From: Streptomyces sp. SID12501 | GTDB lineage: Bacteria; Actinomycetota; Actinomycetes; Streptomycetales; Streptomycetaceae | Direction: 5' to 3' | NCBI RefSeq assembly: GCF_010550245.1 | Contig: NZ_JAAGLU010000027.1 | Location: forward strand, 1 to 64,000 | Length of the DNA: 64,000 nt | In this document: positions 32,549 through 40,033 of the stretch, piece by piece | How the letters are laid out: the number at the start of each line of letters is the position of its first letter | Numbering within the stretch: the first letter of the stretch is position 1 | Notes under the pieces: generated by a model | Databases searched by the model: none | Seen by the model: the letters and a program-made list of their open reading frames with translations, nothing else | Told to the model about the DNA's origin: nothing | Translations under genes and position numbers: made by a program

Positions 32549-32677
32549 TCAGAGGAAGATGCGTCCGTTGGTGACGTCGCGCGCAACGGCGCCGTCGTGG
32601 AGCTCGATGCGTTCGTCGACAACGCCCTTCAGCTTCTGGCCGTCGAGCTGAGTCGTAGATGTGACGTTGATCGTCAC
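32549..32677 (-). CDS. 42-residue phage tail-related ORF
   Basis: A GTG overlapping the tape-measure remnant's stop (GTGA) opens MTINVTSTTQLDGQKLKGVV, then DERIELHDGAVARDVTNGRI. An LDGQ.L..VV segment with a GR-I/V ending is like the short C-terminal pieces that follow tape-measure proteins in actinophages. It is complete, but alone it has no obvious use and may be a passive relic. Confidence 0.5.
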   Translation of the reverse strand: MTINVTSTTQLDGQKLKGVVDERIELHDGAVARDVTNGRIFL

Positions 32678-32850
32678 TGGTCTGCCCGCACCTGCGAAGA
32701 ACGCAGGCCATCCCACTGCTGCGAGGTGAAGACGGGTTCCGACTTGCCGGTTCCGTTGGCGACGAGGGAAAGCCCAGGCGGGAGGTAGGCCCCGCGAAGG
32801 GGGCTCTTCGCTGCGTGGAGTACCTTGACCTCCGAACGGGAACAGGTGTT
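32674..32850 (-). pseudogene. C-terminal remnant of a phage tail tape-measure protein
   Basis: The frame is open for 58 codons with no start codon. It ends GAYLPPGLSLVANGTGKSEP followed by VFTSQQWDGL, the standard C-terminus of siphophage tape-measure proteins (GG-WLPPGL-LV-NGTGK-EPV). The remnant is cut off at the element's right end, beside the LexA-type box. It shows that the element derives from, or recombined with, a tailed phage. Confidence 0.7.
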
Positions 32851-32857
32851 CTATTCT
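32840..32857 (+). promoter_or_regulatory. Second LexA-type box and promoter at the right end
   Basis: GAACAGGTGTTC (32840-32851) is an exact GAAC-N4-GTTC core followed by TATTCT. The wider block GGGAACA-N2-TGTTCTATTCTG-N-GAT is shared with the host promoter at 27931. It now drives the radical SAM gene; in an excised circle it would drive the integrase. Confidence 0.75.
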
Positions 32858-32890
32858 GAGATACGAGCAGCAACAACAACGGGAGCGCGC

Positions 32891-33925
32891 ATGCGCTGGG
32901 ACAGCCAGAAGGACGGACTGCTAGGCCAACAAGCCTTCTCATGTGTGTCTGATGACAACTCTGACTCCCCCGAGTTCCGCGGGATCACCTTCCACGAGAT
33001 CCGGGCCCGTTCGATCATCAACCGGGTCCCCGGGGCCTCACGCATGCCGTTCGAGTGGACGGTGAATCCCTATCGAGGGTGCACGCACGCGTGCGTGTAC
33101 TGCTTCGCCCGCAGGTCGCACAGCTATCTGGACCTCGACACCGGTCTCGGCTTCGACTCCCAGATCGTCGTCAAGGTGAACGCCCCGGAGCTGCTGCGCC
33201 GCCAGCTCGGCTCACGCCGCTGGCTCGGCGAGCACATCGCGATGGGTACCAACGTCGACTGCTACCAGCGCGCGGAGGGCCGCTACCAGCTGATGCCGGG
33301 CATCCTCGCCGCCCTGCGCGACCACGCGAACCCCTTCTCGATCCTGACGAAGGGCACGCTGATCCTGCGCGACCTGGACCTCCTGGTGCAGGCCTCGCAG
33401 GTCACGGATGTCGGCATCTCCGTCTCCGTCGGCTTCACCGACCCCGACCTGTGGCGTACGGTCGAGCCGGGCACCCCCGCTCCGGAACGGCGCCTGGACG
33501 TCGTACGGGCACTGGGCGAGCACGGCATCGGCTGCGGGGTGCTGATGGCGCCGGTGCTCCCCTTTCTCAGCGACGACCCGACCCAACTGCGGGCCACCGT
33601 GCGGGCGATCGCCGCCTCCGGGGCGACCTCGGTGACCCCGCTGGTGCTGCATCTGCGCCCCGGTGCCCGCGAGTGGTACATGGCCTGGCTCGCGCACCAC
33701 CACCCCCATCTCGTGCGCCGCTACGAGCGGTTGTACGCGGAGGGCGCCTACGCCCCCAAGTGGTACCAGCGCCGGATCACCCGCCAGGTCCACGAGCTGG
33801 CCCAGGAGTACGGAATGGGTCCCACGCACGCGGGGATGCCGCGCAGGATCCCCGAGCCCGTCGAGGCCGACCCCGCCGAACCCGGTACCGGGGCACCCGA
33901 GCCGGTCCAGCTGACCCTTCTCTGA
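32891..33925 (+). CDS. Rv2578c/SplB-like radical SAM protein (chimeric N-terminus)
   Basis: From the ATG (GGGAG upstream) the product is 344 residues. Residues 64-71 hold the CxxxCxxC cluster motif (CTHACVYC), followed by FARRSHSYLDLDTG, GTNVDCYQRAEGRYQLMPGI and FSILTKGTL. This is the COG1533 group related to spore photoproduct lyase, thought to act on DNA damage. The first ~25 residues (MRWDSQKDGLLGQQAFSC...) are supplied by the inserted element; only from DSPEFRGITFHEIRARSI on is the sequence host-derived. The radical SAM core is untouched, so the protein should still work. A GNAT gene follows after 12 bp. Confidence 0.9.
   Translation: MRWDSQKDGLLGQQAFSCVSDDNSDSPEFRGITFHEIRARSIINRVPGASRMPFEWTVNPYRGCTHACVYCFARRSHSYLDLDTGLGFDSQIVVKVNAPELLRRQLGSRRWLGEHIAMGTNVDCYQRAEGRYQLMPGILAALRDHANPFSILTKGTLILRDLDLLVQASQVTDVGISVSVGFTDPDLWRTVEPGTPAPERRLDVVRALGEHGIGCGVLMAPVLPFLSDDPTQLRATVRAIAASGATSVTPLVLHLRPGAREWYMAWLAHHHPHLVRRYERLYAEGAYAPKWYQRRITRQVHELAQEYGMGPTHAGMPRRIPEPVEADPAEPGTGAPEPVQLTLL
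32963..32967 (+). other. Probable attR core (GACTC)
   Basis: This is the right-hand copy of the five-base identity. Upstream sequence encodes the element-specific leader (VSDDNS); downstream, CCCCGAGTTCCGCGG restores the host frame SPEFRG. The phase across both junctions is the same, so the host ORF stays open. Confidence 0.75.
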
Positions 33926-33937
33926 AAGGGTGCCGCC

Positions 33938-34465
33938 ATGAACGACCCGATCCTCGTGCGCGAGATGACCCTCGACGACTGCGACCGTGTGCCCGGGATA
34001 CGTATCCGGAGCTGGCAGCACGCCTACAAGGGCCTGATGCCGCAGCCGTACCTCGACGCCCTCAGCGTGACGGAGGACGCCGAGCGCCGGCGGACGTTCT
34101 TCGTGCGGGCCGGGTCGGAGGTCGTCGACCTGGTCGCGGAACGGGCCGGCGAGGTCATCGGCTGGGCCTGTCACGGGCCCTACCGGGACGGTGAGATCCG
34201 CACCGACGACGCCGAGTTGTACGCGATCTACGTGGACACCGGGCAGTTCGGCGCCGGAGTCGGGCAGGCGCTGCTGCGGGAGGCGGTCCGCCGGTGCGCC
34301 GATGCCAAGCACCCACGCATGCTCCTGTGGGTCCTCAAGGGCAACGGACGCGCCCGGCGGTTCTACGAGCGGGCGGGGTTCGCGGCCGACGGCGCCGAGG
34401 AGCCCTTCGACGTGGACGGGGTCGCCGTACCGGAGGTGCGGTACGTGCGGGAACTGCTCGGCTGA
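33938..34465 (+). CDS. GNAT-family N-acetyltransferase
   Basis: The 175-residue protein begins IREM-like (ILVREMTLDDCDRVPGIRIR) and has the GNAT elements LYAIYVDTGQFGAGVGQALL (acetyl-CoA loop) and LLWVLKGNGRARRFYERAGF, the family's classic motif B end. The IRIRSWQHAYKGLMP start is common in actinobacterial GNATs of unknown substrate. It lies 12 bp after the radical SAM gene and is likely cotranscribed, hence possibly also under the element's promoter. Confidence 0.9.
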   Translation: MNDPILVREMTLDDCDRVPGIRIRSWQHAYKGLMPQPYLDALSVTEDAERRRTFFVRAGSEVVDLVAERAGEVIGWACHGPYRDGEIRTDDAELYAIYVDTGQFGAGVGQALLREAVRRCADAKHPRMLLWVLKGNGRARRFYERAGFAADGAEEPFDVDGVAVPEVRYVRELLG

Positions 34466-34483
34466 CAGTTCCCCCGGTTCATC

Positions 34484-35065
34484 TCATCTCTGTCTGGGGA
34501 TGCGCGCCAGCGCGTGCACGGCCGCCTCAGCGAGGGCCGGGTGCGCGAGGGCCTCGTTCAGGACAGGTGCCGCACGCCGGTCCCCCAGCGTGCCCAGCGC
34601 CTCCACACAGGCGAGCGCCACCCGCCGGTGGGGGTCGTGGGGTTTCAGTCGGCGGGCCAGCGTGGTGATCAGCGCGGGCACGGACTCGGGGGCGCGCAGC
34701 TGGGCCAGCAGCCGGACCGGGTGCAGGGCGTAGGCGACGCGAAGTTCGTTGGTCGCGAGGGTGGCTGCCGCGCGGGCCGTACGCGGATCGCCGAGGCGGG
34801 CCAGGGCGTACGCGGCGGAGGCGCAGCGCTGCGGGTCACGGTGGTTGAGGAGGAGGACAAGGGCCTCGAAGGCTCGCCGGTCCCCCGCGAGCCCCAGCCG
34901 GAAGGCGGCCAACTCCCTGGCCCACAGCGGCTGTCCGGGGGCGGTGAGGACATCGGCCAGCTCGTCGAGGTCGCCGGTCGCCACCAGGTTTTCGTACGCC
35001 TCCGAGGTGTCCGCTCCGGCCTCGGACCTTAAACGCTCCGTGAGTGATCGCAACTCTTTGTCCAT
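34484..35065 (-). CDS. HEAT-repeat protein
   Basis: The 193-residue protein is built of paired helices: ELAAFRLGLAGDRRAFEALV, CASAAYALARLGDPRTARAA, VALACVEALGTLGDRRAAPV and a last half repeat ending HALARIPRQR. The [A]L..LGD.RA..PL spacing of about 31-35 residues is the HEAT/PBS-lyase repeat pattern, a protein-protein scaffold. No catalytic motif exists. It is convergent with the GNAT gene and separated from it by 18 bp; function unknown. Confidence 0.8.
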   Translation of the reverse strand: MDKELRSLTERLRSEAGADTSEAYENLVATGDLDELADVLTAPGQPLWARELAAFRLGLAGDRRAFEALVLLLNHRDPQRCASAAYALARLGDPRTARAAATLATNELRVAYALHPVRLLAQLRAPESVPALITTLARRLKPHDPHRRVALACVEALGTLGDRRAAPVLNEALAHPALAEAAVHALARIPRQR

Positions 35066-35463
35066 GATGCCGAGATTAGGTGCGGGAGCGGGGCCGCGTG
35101 GGCAGGATCCCGGGACGTACATCACAAGACCGGGGGCTGGCGCGCTCGTTACCCACCGGTTAAGCTCAGACGAGCGAGTTACCCACTCGCTTGCAATGCT
35201 TGCTGACGACGGCCTGGTGACGCAGCCGTCGTGAGTGCGACACGGCTTGGGACAGGGCCGGTCGGACCTCACCGTTCTCCGGGCGTGTGCACGCCCGCGA
35301 CCACGGCACCGGGCGTGTGCGCTTCGCAGCCCGGCATCACCCGCACTCAGCACTCCTTTCCTCGCACCCGGTGCGCCGCTCGCAGGGCTTCCCTGTTCGC
35401 AGGGCTCCCTCCGGCGCACCCGGGCGCGCTCCCAGTCGTCACCCTCATTTCTGGAGTCCCGCG
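35066..35463 (+). promoter_or_regulatory. Upstream region of the EMC cluster with GTTACCCAC direct repeats
   Basis: This 398-bp stretch contains no supported gene. Two copies of GTTACCCAC occur at 35148-35156 and 35178-35186, exactly 30 bp apart, within AT-richer surroundings, and TTACCCACCGGTTAA forms an imperfect palindrome. They are candidate operators for the TetR regulator encoded at 37442. A reading frame is open upstream of the dehydrogenase ATG, but the Rossmann fold starts only after 35464. Confidence 0.4.
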
Positions 35464-37269
35464 ATGGCCACTCCCCTGTCCGACACCTCTCCGTCCCCGC
35501 TCAGGACCGTCGCCGTGGTCGGCCTCGGCACGATGGGCACCGGCATCGCCGAGGTCCTCACCCGCGCCGGCCGCGAGGTCGTCGGCATCGACATCAGCGA
35601 GGCCACGGCCTCGAAGGCCGTCACCGCGCTGGAGACCTCGACCGCCCGTGCCGTGGTGCGCGGCCGGCTCACCGAACAGGAGCGCGAGGCCGTCCTCGCC
35701 CGCTTCCGCACCTCCACCGACCTGCGCGAGGCGGCCGACGCCGACCTGGTCATCGAGGTGGCGCCGGAGTCGTACGAGGTCAAGCACCAGATCTTCCGCG
35801 CCCTCGACGACATCGTGCGCCCGGAGACGATCCTCGCGACCGGCACCAACGCGCTCTCCGTCACCCGCCTCGCCGCCGACTCGGCGCGTCCCGAACGCGT
35901 CCTGGGCCTGCACTTCTTCAACCCGGCCCCGGCGATGAAGCTGGTCGAGGTGGTCTCGTCGGTGCTGACCGCGCCGCAGGCCGTCACCGCGGTCACCGAT
36001 CTCGCGATCGAGCTCGGCAAGGAGCCCGTCGCGGTCGGCGACCGCCCCGGATTCGTCGCCGACGGACTGCTGTTCGGCTACCTCAACCAGGCCGCCGCGA
36101 TGTACGAGGCGAAGTACGCCTCCCGTGAGGACATCGACGCCGCGATGCGGCTCGGCTGCGGGCTGCCCATGGGCCCGCTCGCCCTGCTCGACCTGATCGG
36201 CATCGACACGGCCCGTACGGTGCTGGAGGCCATGTACTCCGAGTCCCACGACCGGCTGCACGCCCCGGCGCCCATCCTCAAGCAGCTCAGCGAGGCCGGT
36301 CTGACCGGCAGGAAGACCGGGCGCGGCTTCTATTCCTACGAGGCGCCCGGCGGCGCGACGGTCGTGGCGGACGCGCTGACGCCACTCTCCAGTGCCCCCG
36401 AGACCCCCGGTCGCGCCGTCCGCTCCGTGGGTGTCGCCGGCTCCGGCACGATGGCCTCCGGCATCGCCGAGGTCTTCGCGAAGGCCGGGTACGCCGTGGT
36501 CCTCGCCGCTCGCAGCGAGGAGAAGGCCCAGACCGCCAAGGCCAGGATCGGCAAGTCGCTGGCCCGCTCGGTCGACAAGGGCCGTCTCACCGCCGAGGCC
36601 GCCGCGCAGACCCTCGACCGGATCACCGCGGCGGGCTCCTACGACGCCTTCGCGGACGTCGATCTGGCCGTCGAGGCCGTCGCCGAGGACCTGGAGGTCA
36701 AGCAGCAGTTGTTCGCGACGCTGGACAAGGTCTGCAAGCCGGGCGCGGTGCTGGCCACCACGACCTCCTCGCTGCCCGTGGTCGCGTGCGCCCGTGCCAC
36801 CTCGCGTCCCGAGGACGTGATCGGCATGCACTTCTTCAACCCGGCGCCGGCGATGAAGCTGGTCGAGGTCGTCCGTACGGTGCTGACGGCCGACGACGTC
36901 CACTCGACGGTCCGTGAGGTCTGCGTCAGGATCAAGAAGCACGCCGTCGACTGCGGCGACCGGGCCGGGTTCATCGTCAACGCACTGCTTTTCCCGTATC
37001 TCAACAACGCGATCAAGATGGTGCAGGAGCACTATGCGTCTCTTGACGACATCGACGCGGCGATGAAGCTGGGCGGCGGCTACCCGATGGGCCCGTTCGA
37101 ACTGCTGGACGTGGTCGGGCTGGACGTCTCCCTGGCCATCGAGAAGGTCCTGCACCGCGAGTTCCGTGACCCGGGCCTGGCCCCCGCGCCGCTCCTGGAG
37201 CACCTGGTGGCCGCCGGCTGCCTCGGCCGCAAGACGGGCCGCGGCTTCCGCGAATATGCCCGCCGCTGA
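35464..37269 (+). CDS. Two-domain 3-hydroxyacyl-CoA dehydrogenase
   Basis: The 601-residue protein is a tandem duplication. Residues ~15-295 and ~320-600 each contain an NAD-binding G-x-GTM-x-GIAEV motif (GLGTMGTGIAEVL; GSGTMASGIAEVF), the catalytic HFFNPAPAMKLVEVV and a C-terminal helical dimerisation domain ending GRGF. It interconverts acetoacetyl-CoA and 3-hydroxybutyryl-CoA. In this context it feeds crotonyl-CoA to Ccr. Both active sites look complete. The start was fixed where the first Rossmann fold begins, with TGGAG upstream. Confidence 0.93.
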   Translation: MATPLSDTSPSPLRTVAVVGLGTMGTGIAEVLTRAGREVVGIDISEATASKAVTALETSTARAVVRGRLTEQEREAVLARFRTSTDLREAADADLVIEVAPESYEVKHQIFRALDDIVRPETILATGTNALSVTRLAADSARPERVLGLHFFNPAPAMKLVEVVSSVLTAPQAVTAVTDLAIELGKEPVAVGDRPGFVADGLLFGYLNQAAAMYEAKYASREDIDAAMRLGCGLPMGPLALLDLIGIDTARTVLEAMYSESHDRLHAPAPILKQLSEAGLTGRKTGRGFYSYEAPGGATVVADALTPLSSAPETPGRAVRSVGVAGSGTMASGIAEVFAKAGYAVVLAARSEEKAQTAKARIGKSLARSVDKGRLTAEAAAQTLDRITAAGSYDAFADVDLAVEAVAEDLEVKQQLFATLDKVCKPGAVLATTTSSLPVVACARATSRPEDVIGMHFFNPAPAMKLVEVVRTVLTADDVHSTVREVCVRIKKHAVDCGDRAGFIVNALLFPYLNNAIKMVQEHYASLDDIDAAMKLGGGYPMGPFELLDVVGLDVSLAIEKVLHREFRDPGLAPAPLLEHLVAAGCLGRKTGRGFREYARR

Positions 37270-37441
37270 CGGGGCCGGCGACTGGTCCGCGGCCGACTTC
37301 GGACAGGGGTTCGGGCGCGTTCCCGGACATGACGAGGACTGGGGCGGCCTTCTCGACCCGGCTTCCCCACCCCCGCCCGCCTTGGGCGGGGGTGATCCCG
37401 GACGTGCGCGCCACCCTGCGCGGATGCAGTACGTTCGGGTC

Positions 37442-38254
37442 ATGCCCCAGCCCGCCAAGTCCTCCCGTACCCCAGCCACGCCCGACGCGCCGGAGAGTGC
37501 CGCGGGCGGTCGCGCCGCCGCCCAGCGGCTCAAGATGCGCCGAGAACTGGCGGCGGCGGCGATGGAGCTGTTCTCGACCAAGGGCTACGAAGGCACCACC
37601 GTCGACGAGATCGCGGCCCGGGCGGGCGTGGCCCGCCGCACCTTCTTCCGGCACTTCCGCTCCAAGGAAGAGGCGATCTTCCCGGACCACGACGACACGT
37701 TGATCCGGGCGGAGGCGGTGCTCAACGCGGCGCCGGCGCACGAGCATCCGCTGGACACCGTGTGCCGGGGCATCAAGGAAGTCATGAAGATGTACGCGGC
37801 CCGGCCGGAGATCTCGGTCGCCCGCTACAAGCTGACGCGCGAGGTCCCCACCCTGCGGGAGGCGGAGATCGCGTCGGTCGCCCGCTACGAACGTCTCTTC
37901 ACCCGCTACCTCCTGGGCCACTTCGACGAGCACGCCCACGACGACGACGCGAACGACGATCCGCTGCTGGCCGAGGTCGCCGCGTCGGCCGTGGTCACCG
38001 CCCACAACCACGTCCTGCGGCGCTGGCTGCGGGCAGGCGGCCAGGGCGACGTCGAGACCCAGCTCGACCACGCCTTCGGGATCGTACGGAAGACGTTCGG
38101 TACGGGCATCGGGGCCGGTCGCGACACCGCTCCCCGGAGCGCTCCGGCCTCGGTGGCCTCGCAGGGAGAGGTGCTGGTGGCTGTGGCCCGGACCGACGCG
38201 CCGCTCGACGAGGTGATGCGCACCATCGAGCAGGCGCTGAAGGAACGGTCGTAG
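37442..38254 (+). CDS. TetR-family regulator of the EMC cluster
   Basis: The product is 270 residues. The TetR helix-turn-helix is at about 40-85: RRELAAAAMELFSTKGYEGT, then TVDEIAARAGVARRTFFRHF with the family SKEEAIFPDHD continuation. The long ligand domain follows, with a low-complexity insertion HDDDANDD. It lies between the dehydrogenase and ccr on the same strand, the usual place of the regulator of this pathway, so it probably senses an acyl-CoA and controls one or both. An ATG at 37424 is an alternative start. Confidence 0.88.
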   Translation: MPQPAKSSRTPATPDAPESAAGGRAAAQRLKMRRELAAAAMELFSTKGYEGTTVDEIAARAGVARRTFFRHFRSKEEAIFPDHDDTLIRAEAVLNAAPAHEHPLDTVCRGIKEVMKMYAARPEISVARYKLTREVPTLREAEIASVARYERLFTRYLLGHFDEHAHDDDANDDPLLAEVAASAVVTAHNHVLRRWLRAGGQGDVETQLDHAFGIVRKTFGTGIGAGRDTAPRSAPASVASQGEVLVAVARTDAPLDEVMRTIEQALKERS

Positions 38255-38673
38255 GGACAGCGACGACACAGGACGGGTACGGAAGAGGCGGGCCGCAGAC
38301 ACTGCGGCCCGCCTCTTCCGTACCCGCGAGGGCTACTCCTCAGTAGCCTTTGATCGATCATCGCTCATTTGTTACGTAAAGATTTCATCTGAGGCCATTT
38401 TCTGGCACTCAGTGCCTTGTCACCTGACACGGGGTGTCATACCTTGAAGGTGTCCGGGCGGCCGGCGTGCAGAGACCATACGTACGTCGGCTGTCCCCGC
38501 AAACCACGTGCTTGCGCGCCCGGACGCCTGCGTCACAGGCAACCTCCCGCGCCACCACGCGCTGCCGAAGCACCACCCGCCGAACCGACGGCACGTCTCA
38601 CACCCAACCCTCAGCAGCACCGACGTAACCCTCAGCGTCTTCCCTCAGGACGCCATTCGCCGGAGGCAACACC
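38255..38673 (+). promoter_or_regulatory. ccr upstream region with three palindromes
   Basis: No gene is supported in this 419-bp gap. After the hairpin it contains TTACGTAA (38372-38379), GGCACT-C-AGTGCC (38404-38416) and TGACAC-GGG-GTGTCA (38425-38439), all perfect, crowded in 70 bp and followed by CATACCTTG. They are likely operators and promoter of the ccr-ecm-mcl-mch-mcd operon; which protein binds each is unknown. A 200-bp 5' leader may lie between them and the ccr start. Confidence 0.5.
38274..38326 (+). terminator. Perfect 25-bp hairpin terminator
   Basis: Two 25-base arms (38274-38298 and 38302-38326; arm ends CGGGTACGG... and ...CCGTACCCG) pair without mismatch across a 3-nt loop (ACA). 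It starts 19 bp after the TetR stop and separates this transcript from ccr. The stem is exceptionally long. Confidence 0.9.
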
Positions 38674-40017
38674 GTGACCGTGAAGGACATCCTGGACGCG
38701 ATCCAGTCGCCGGACTCGACTCCGGCCGATTTCGCCGCTCTTCCGCTCCCCGAGTCGTACCGTGCCATCACCGTGCACAAGGACGAGACGGACATGTTCG
38801 CGGGCCTCGAGACCCGCGACAAGGACCCCCGCAAGTCGATCCACCTGGACGACGTCCCGGTGCCGGAACTCGGCCCGGGCGAGGCCCTGGTGGCCGTCAT
38901 GGCCTCCTCGGTCAACTACAACTCGGTCTGGACGTCGATCTTCGAGCCGATGTCGACCTTCGGCTTCCTTGAGCGCTACGGAAAGCTCAGCGAGCTCACC
39001 AAGCGCCACGACCTGCCGTACCACATCATCGGTTCCGACCTCGCAGGCGTCGTCCTGCGCACCGGCCCGGGCGTCAACGCCTGGCGGCCCGGCGACGAGG
39101 TCGTCGCGCACTGCCTGTCGGTGGAGCTGGAGTCCTCCGACGGGCACAACGACACGATGCTCGACCCCGAGCAGCGCATCTGGGGCTTCGAGACGAACTT
39201 CGGCGGCCTCGCGGAGATCGCCCTCGTCAAGTCCAACCAGCTGATGCCCAAGCCGGGCCACCTGAGCTGGGAGGAGGCCGCCGCACCCGGGCTGGTCAAC
39301 TCCACCGCCTACCGCCAGCTGGTGTCGCGCAACGGCGCCGGGATGAAGCAGGGCGACAACGTCCTCATCTGGGGCGCGAGCGGCGGCCTCGGCTCCTACG
39401 CCACACAGTTCGCGCTGGCCGGCGGCGCCAACCCCATCTGTGTCGTCTCCAGCGAGCAGAAGGCGGACATCTGCCGGGCGATGGGCGCCGACGCGATCAT
39501 CGACCGCAACGCCGAGGACTACAAGTTCTGGGCGGACGAGCACCACCAGGACCCGCGCGAGTGGAAGCGGTTCGGCAAGCGGATCCGTGAGCTGACCGGT
39601 GGCGAGGACGTCGACATCGTCTTCGAGCACCCTGGCCGCGAGACCTTCGGCGCCTCCGTCTACGTCACCCGCAAGGGCGGCACGATCGTCACCTGCGCCT
39701 CCACCTCGGGCTTCAACCACGAGTACGACAACCGCTACCTGTGGATGTCCCTCAAGCGGATCATCGGCTCCCACTTCGCCAACTACCGCGAGGCCTGGGA
39801 GGCCAACCGGCTGGTCGCCAAGGGCAAGATCCACCCGACGCTCTCCAAGGTGTACTCCCTGGAGGAGACCGGGCAGGCCGCCCACGACGTCCACCGCAAC
39901 GCCCACCAGGGCAAGGTCGGTGTCCTGTGCCTGGCCCCCGAGGAGGGCCTCGGTGTGCGCGACGAGGAGAAGCGCGCCCAGCACATCGACGCCATCAACC
40001 GCTTCCGGAACATCTGA
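38674..40017 (+). CDS. ccr: Crotonyl-CoA carboxylase/reductase
   Basis: The 447-residue zinc-independent MDR-family protein reduces and carboxylates crotonyl-CoA to (2S)-ethylmalonyl-CoA with NADPH and CO2. The motifs tied to CO2 binding in studied enzymes are present: Asn81 in VNYNSVWTS, Phe-Glu at 172-173 in WGFETNFGG and His349 in SGFNHEYDN. The NADPH fold is at GASGGLGSYATQFA. It begins with GTG, with GGAGG 7 bp upstream. The product feeds the EMC pathway and also supplies ethylmalonyl-CoA for polyketides. Confidence 0.96.
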   Translation: MTVKDILDAIQSPDSTPADFAALPLPESYRAITVHKDETDMFAGLETRDKDPRKSIHLDDVPVPELGPGEALVAVMASSVNYNSVWTSIFEPMSTFGFLERYGKLSELTKRHDLPYHIIGSDLAGVVLRTGPGVNAWRPGDEVVAHCLSVELESSDGHNDTMLDPEQRIWGFETNFGGLAEIALVKSNQLMPKPGHLSWEEAAAPGLVNSTAYRQLVSRNGAGMKQGDNVLIWGASGGLGSYATQFALAGGANPICVVSSEQKADICRAMGADAIIDRNAEDYKFWADEHHQDPREWKRFGKRIRELTGGEDVDIVFEHPGRETFGASVYVTRKGGTIVTCASTSGFNHEYDNRYLWMSLKRIIGSHFANYREAWEANRLVAKGKIHPTLSKVYSLEETGQAAHDVHRNAHQGKVGVLCLAPEEGLGVRDEEKRAQHIDAINRFRNI

Positions 40018-40033
40018 GGACCGGAGGTCACCG

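Larger units (their letters stand above)
28068..32967. mobile_element. 4.9-kb serine-integrase element inserted in the radical SAM gene
   Basis: The element is bounded by GACTC at both ends and splits one gene exactly in frame. From left to right it holds a serine integrase next to attL, a leftward run of small ORFs, an XRE-DUF5753 and DUF6879 regulatory pair, a zinc-finger peptide and tape-measure remnants. The last part is a LexA-type promoter with a substitute N-terminus for the host gene at the right end. Base composition and codon use inside are visibly less GC-biased than outside. No replication, conjugation, packaging or lysis gene is visible, so it looks like a phage-derived remnant or satellite that keeps integration and regulation. 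Confidence 0.85.

Noticed and set aside
28068..32967. tRNA or tmRNA gene as the integration target
   Set aside because: No tRNA-like cloverleaf was seen at either junction; the frame of the radical SAM gene continues across both ends.
34466..34483. Terminator between the GNAT and HEAT-repeat genes
   Set aside because: The 18-bp gap has no convincing hairpin.
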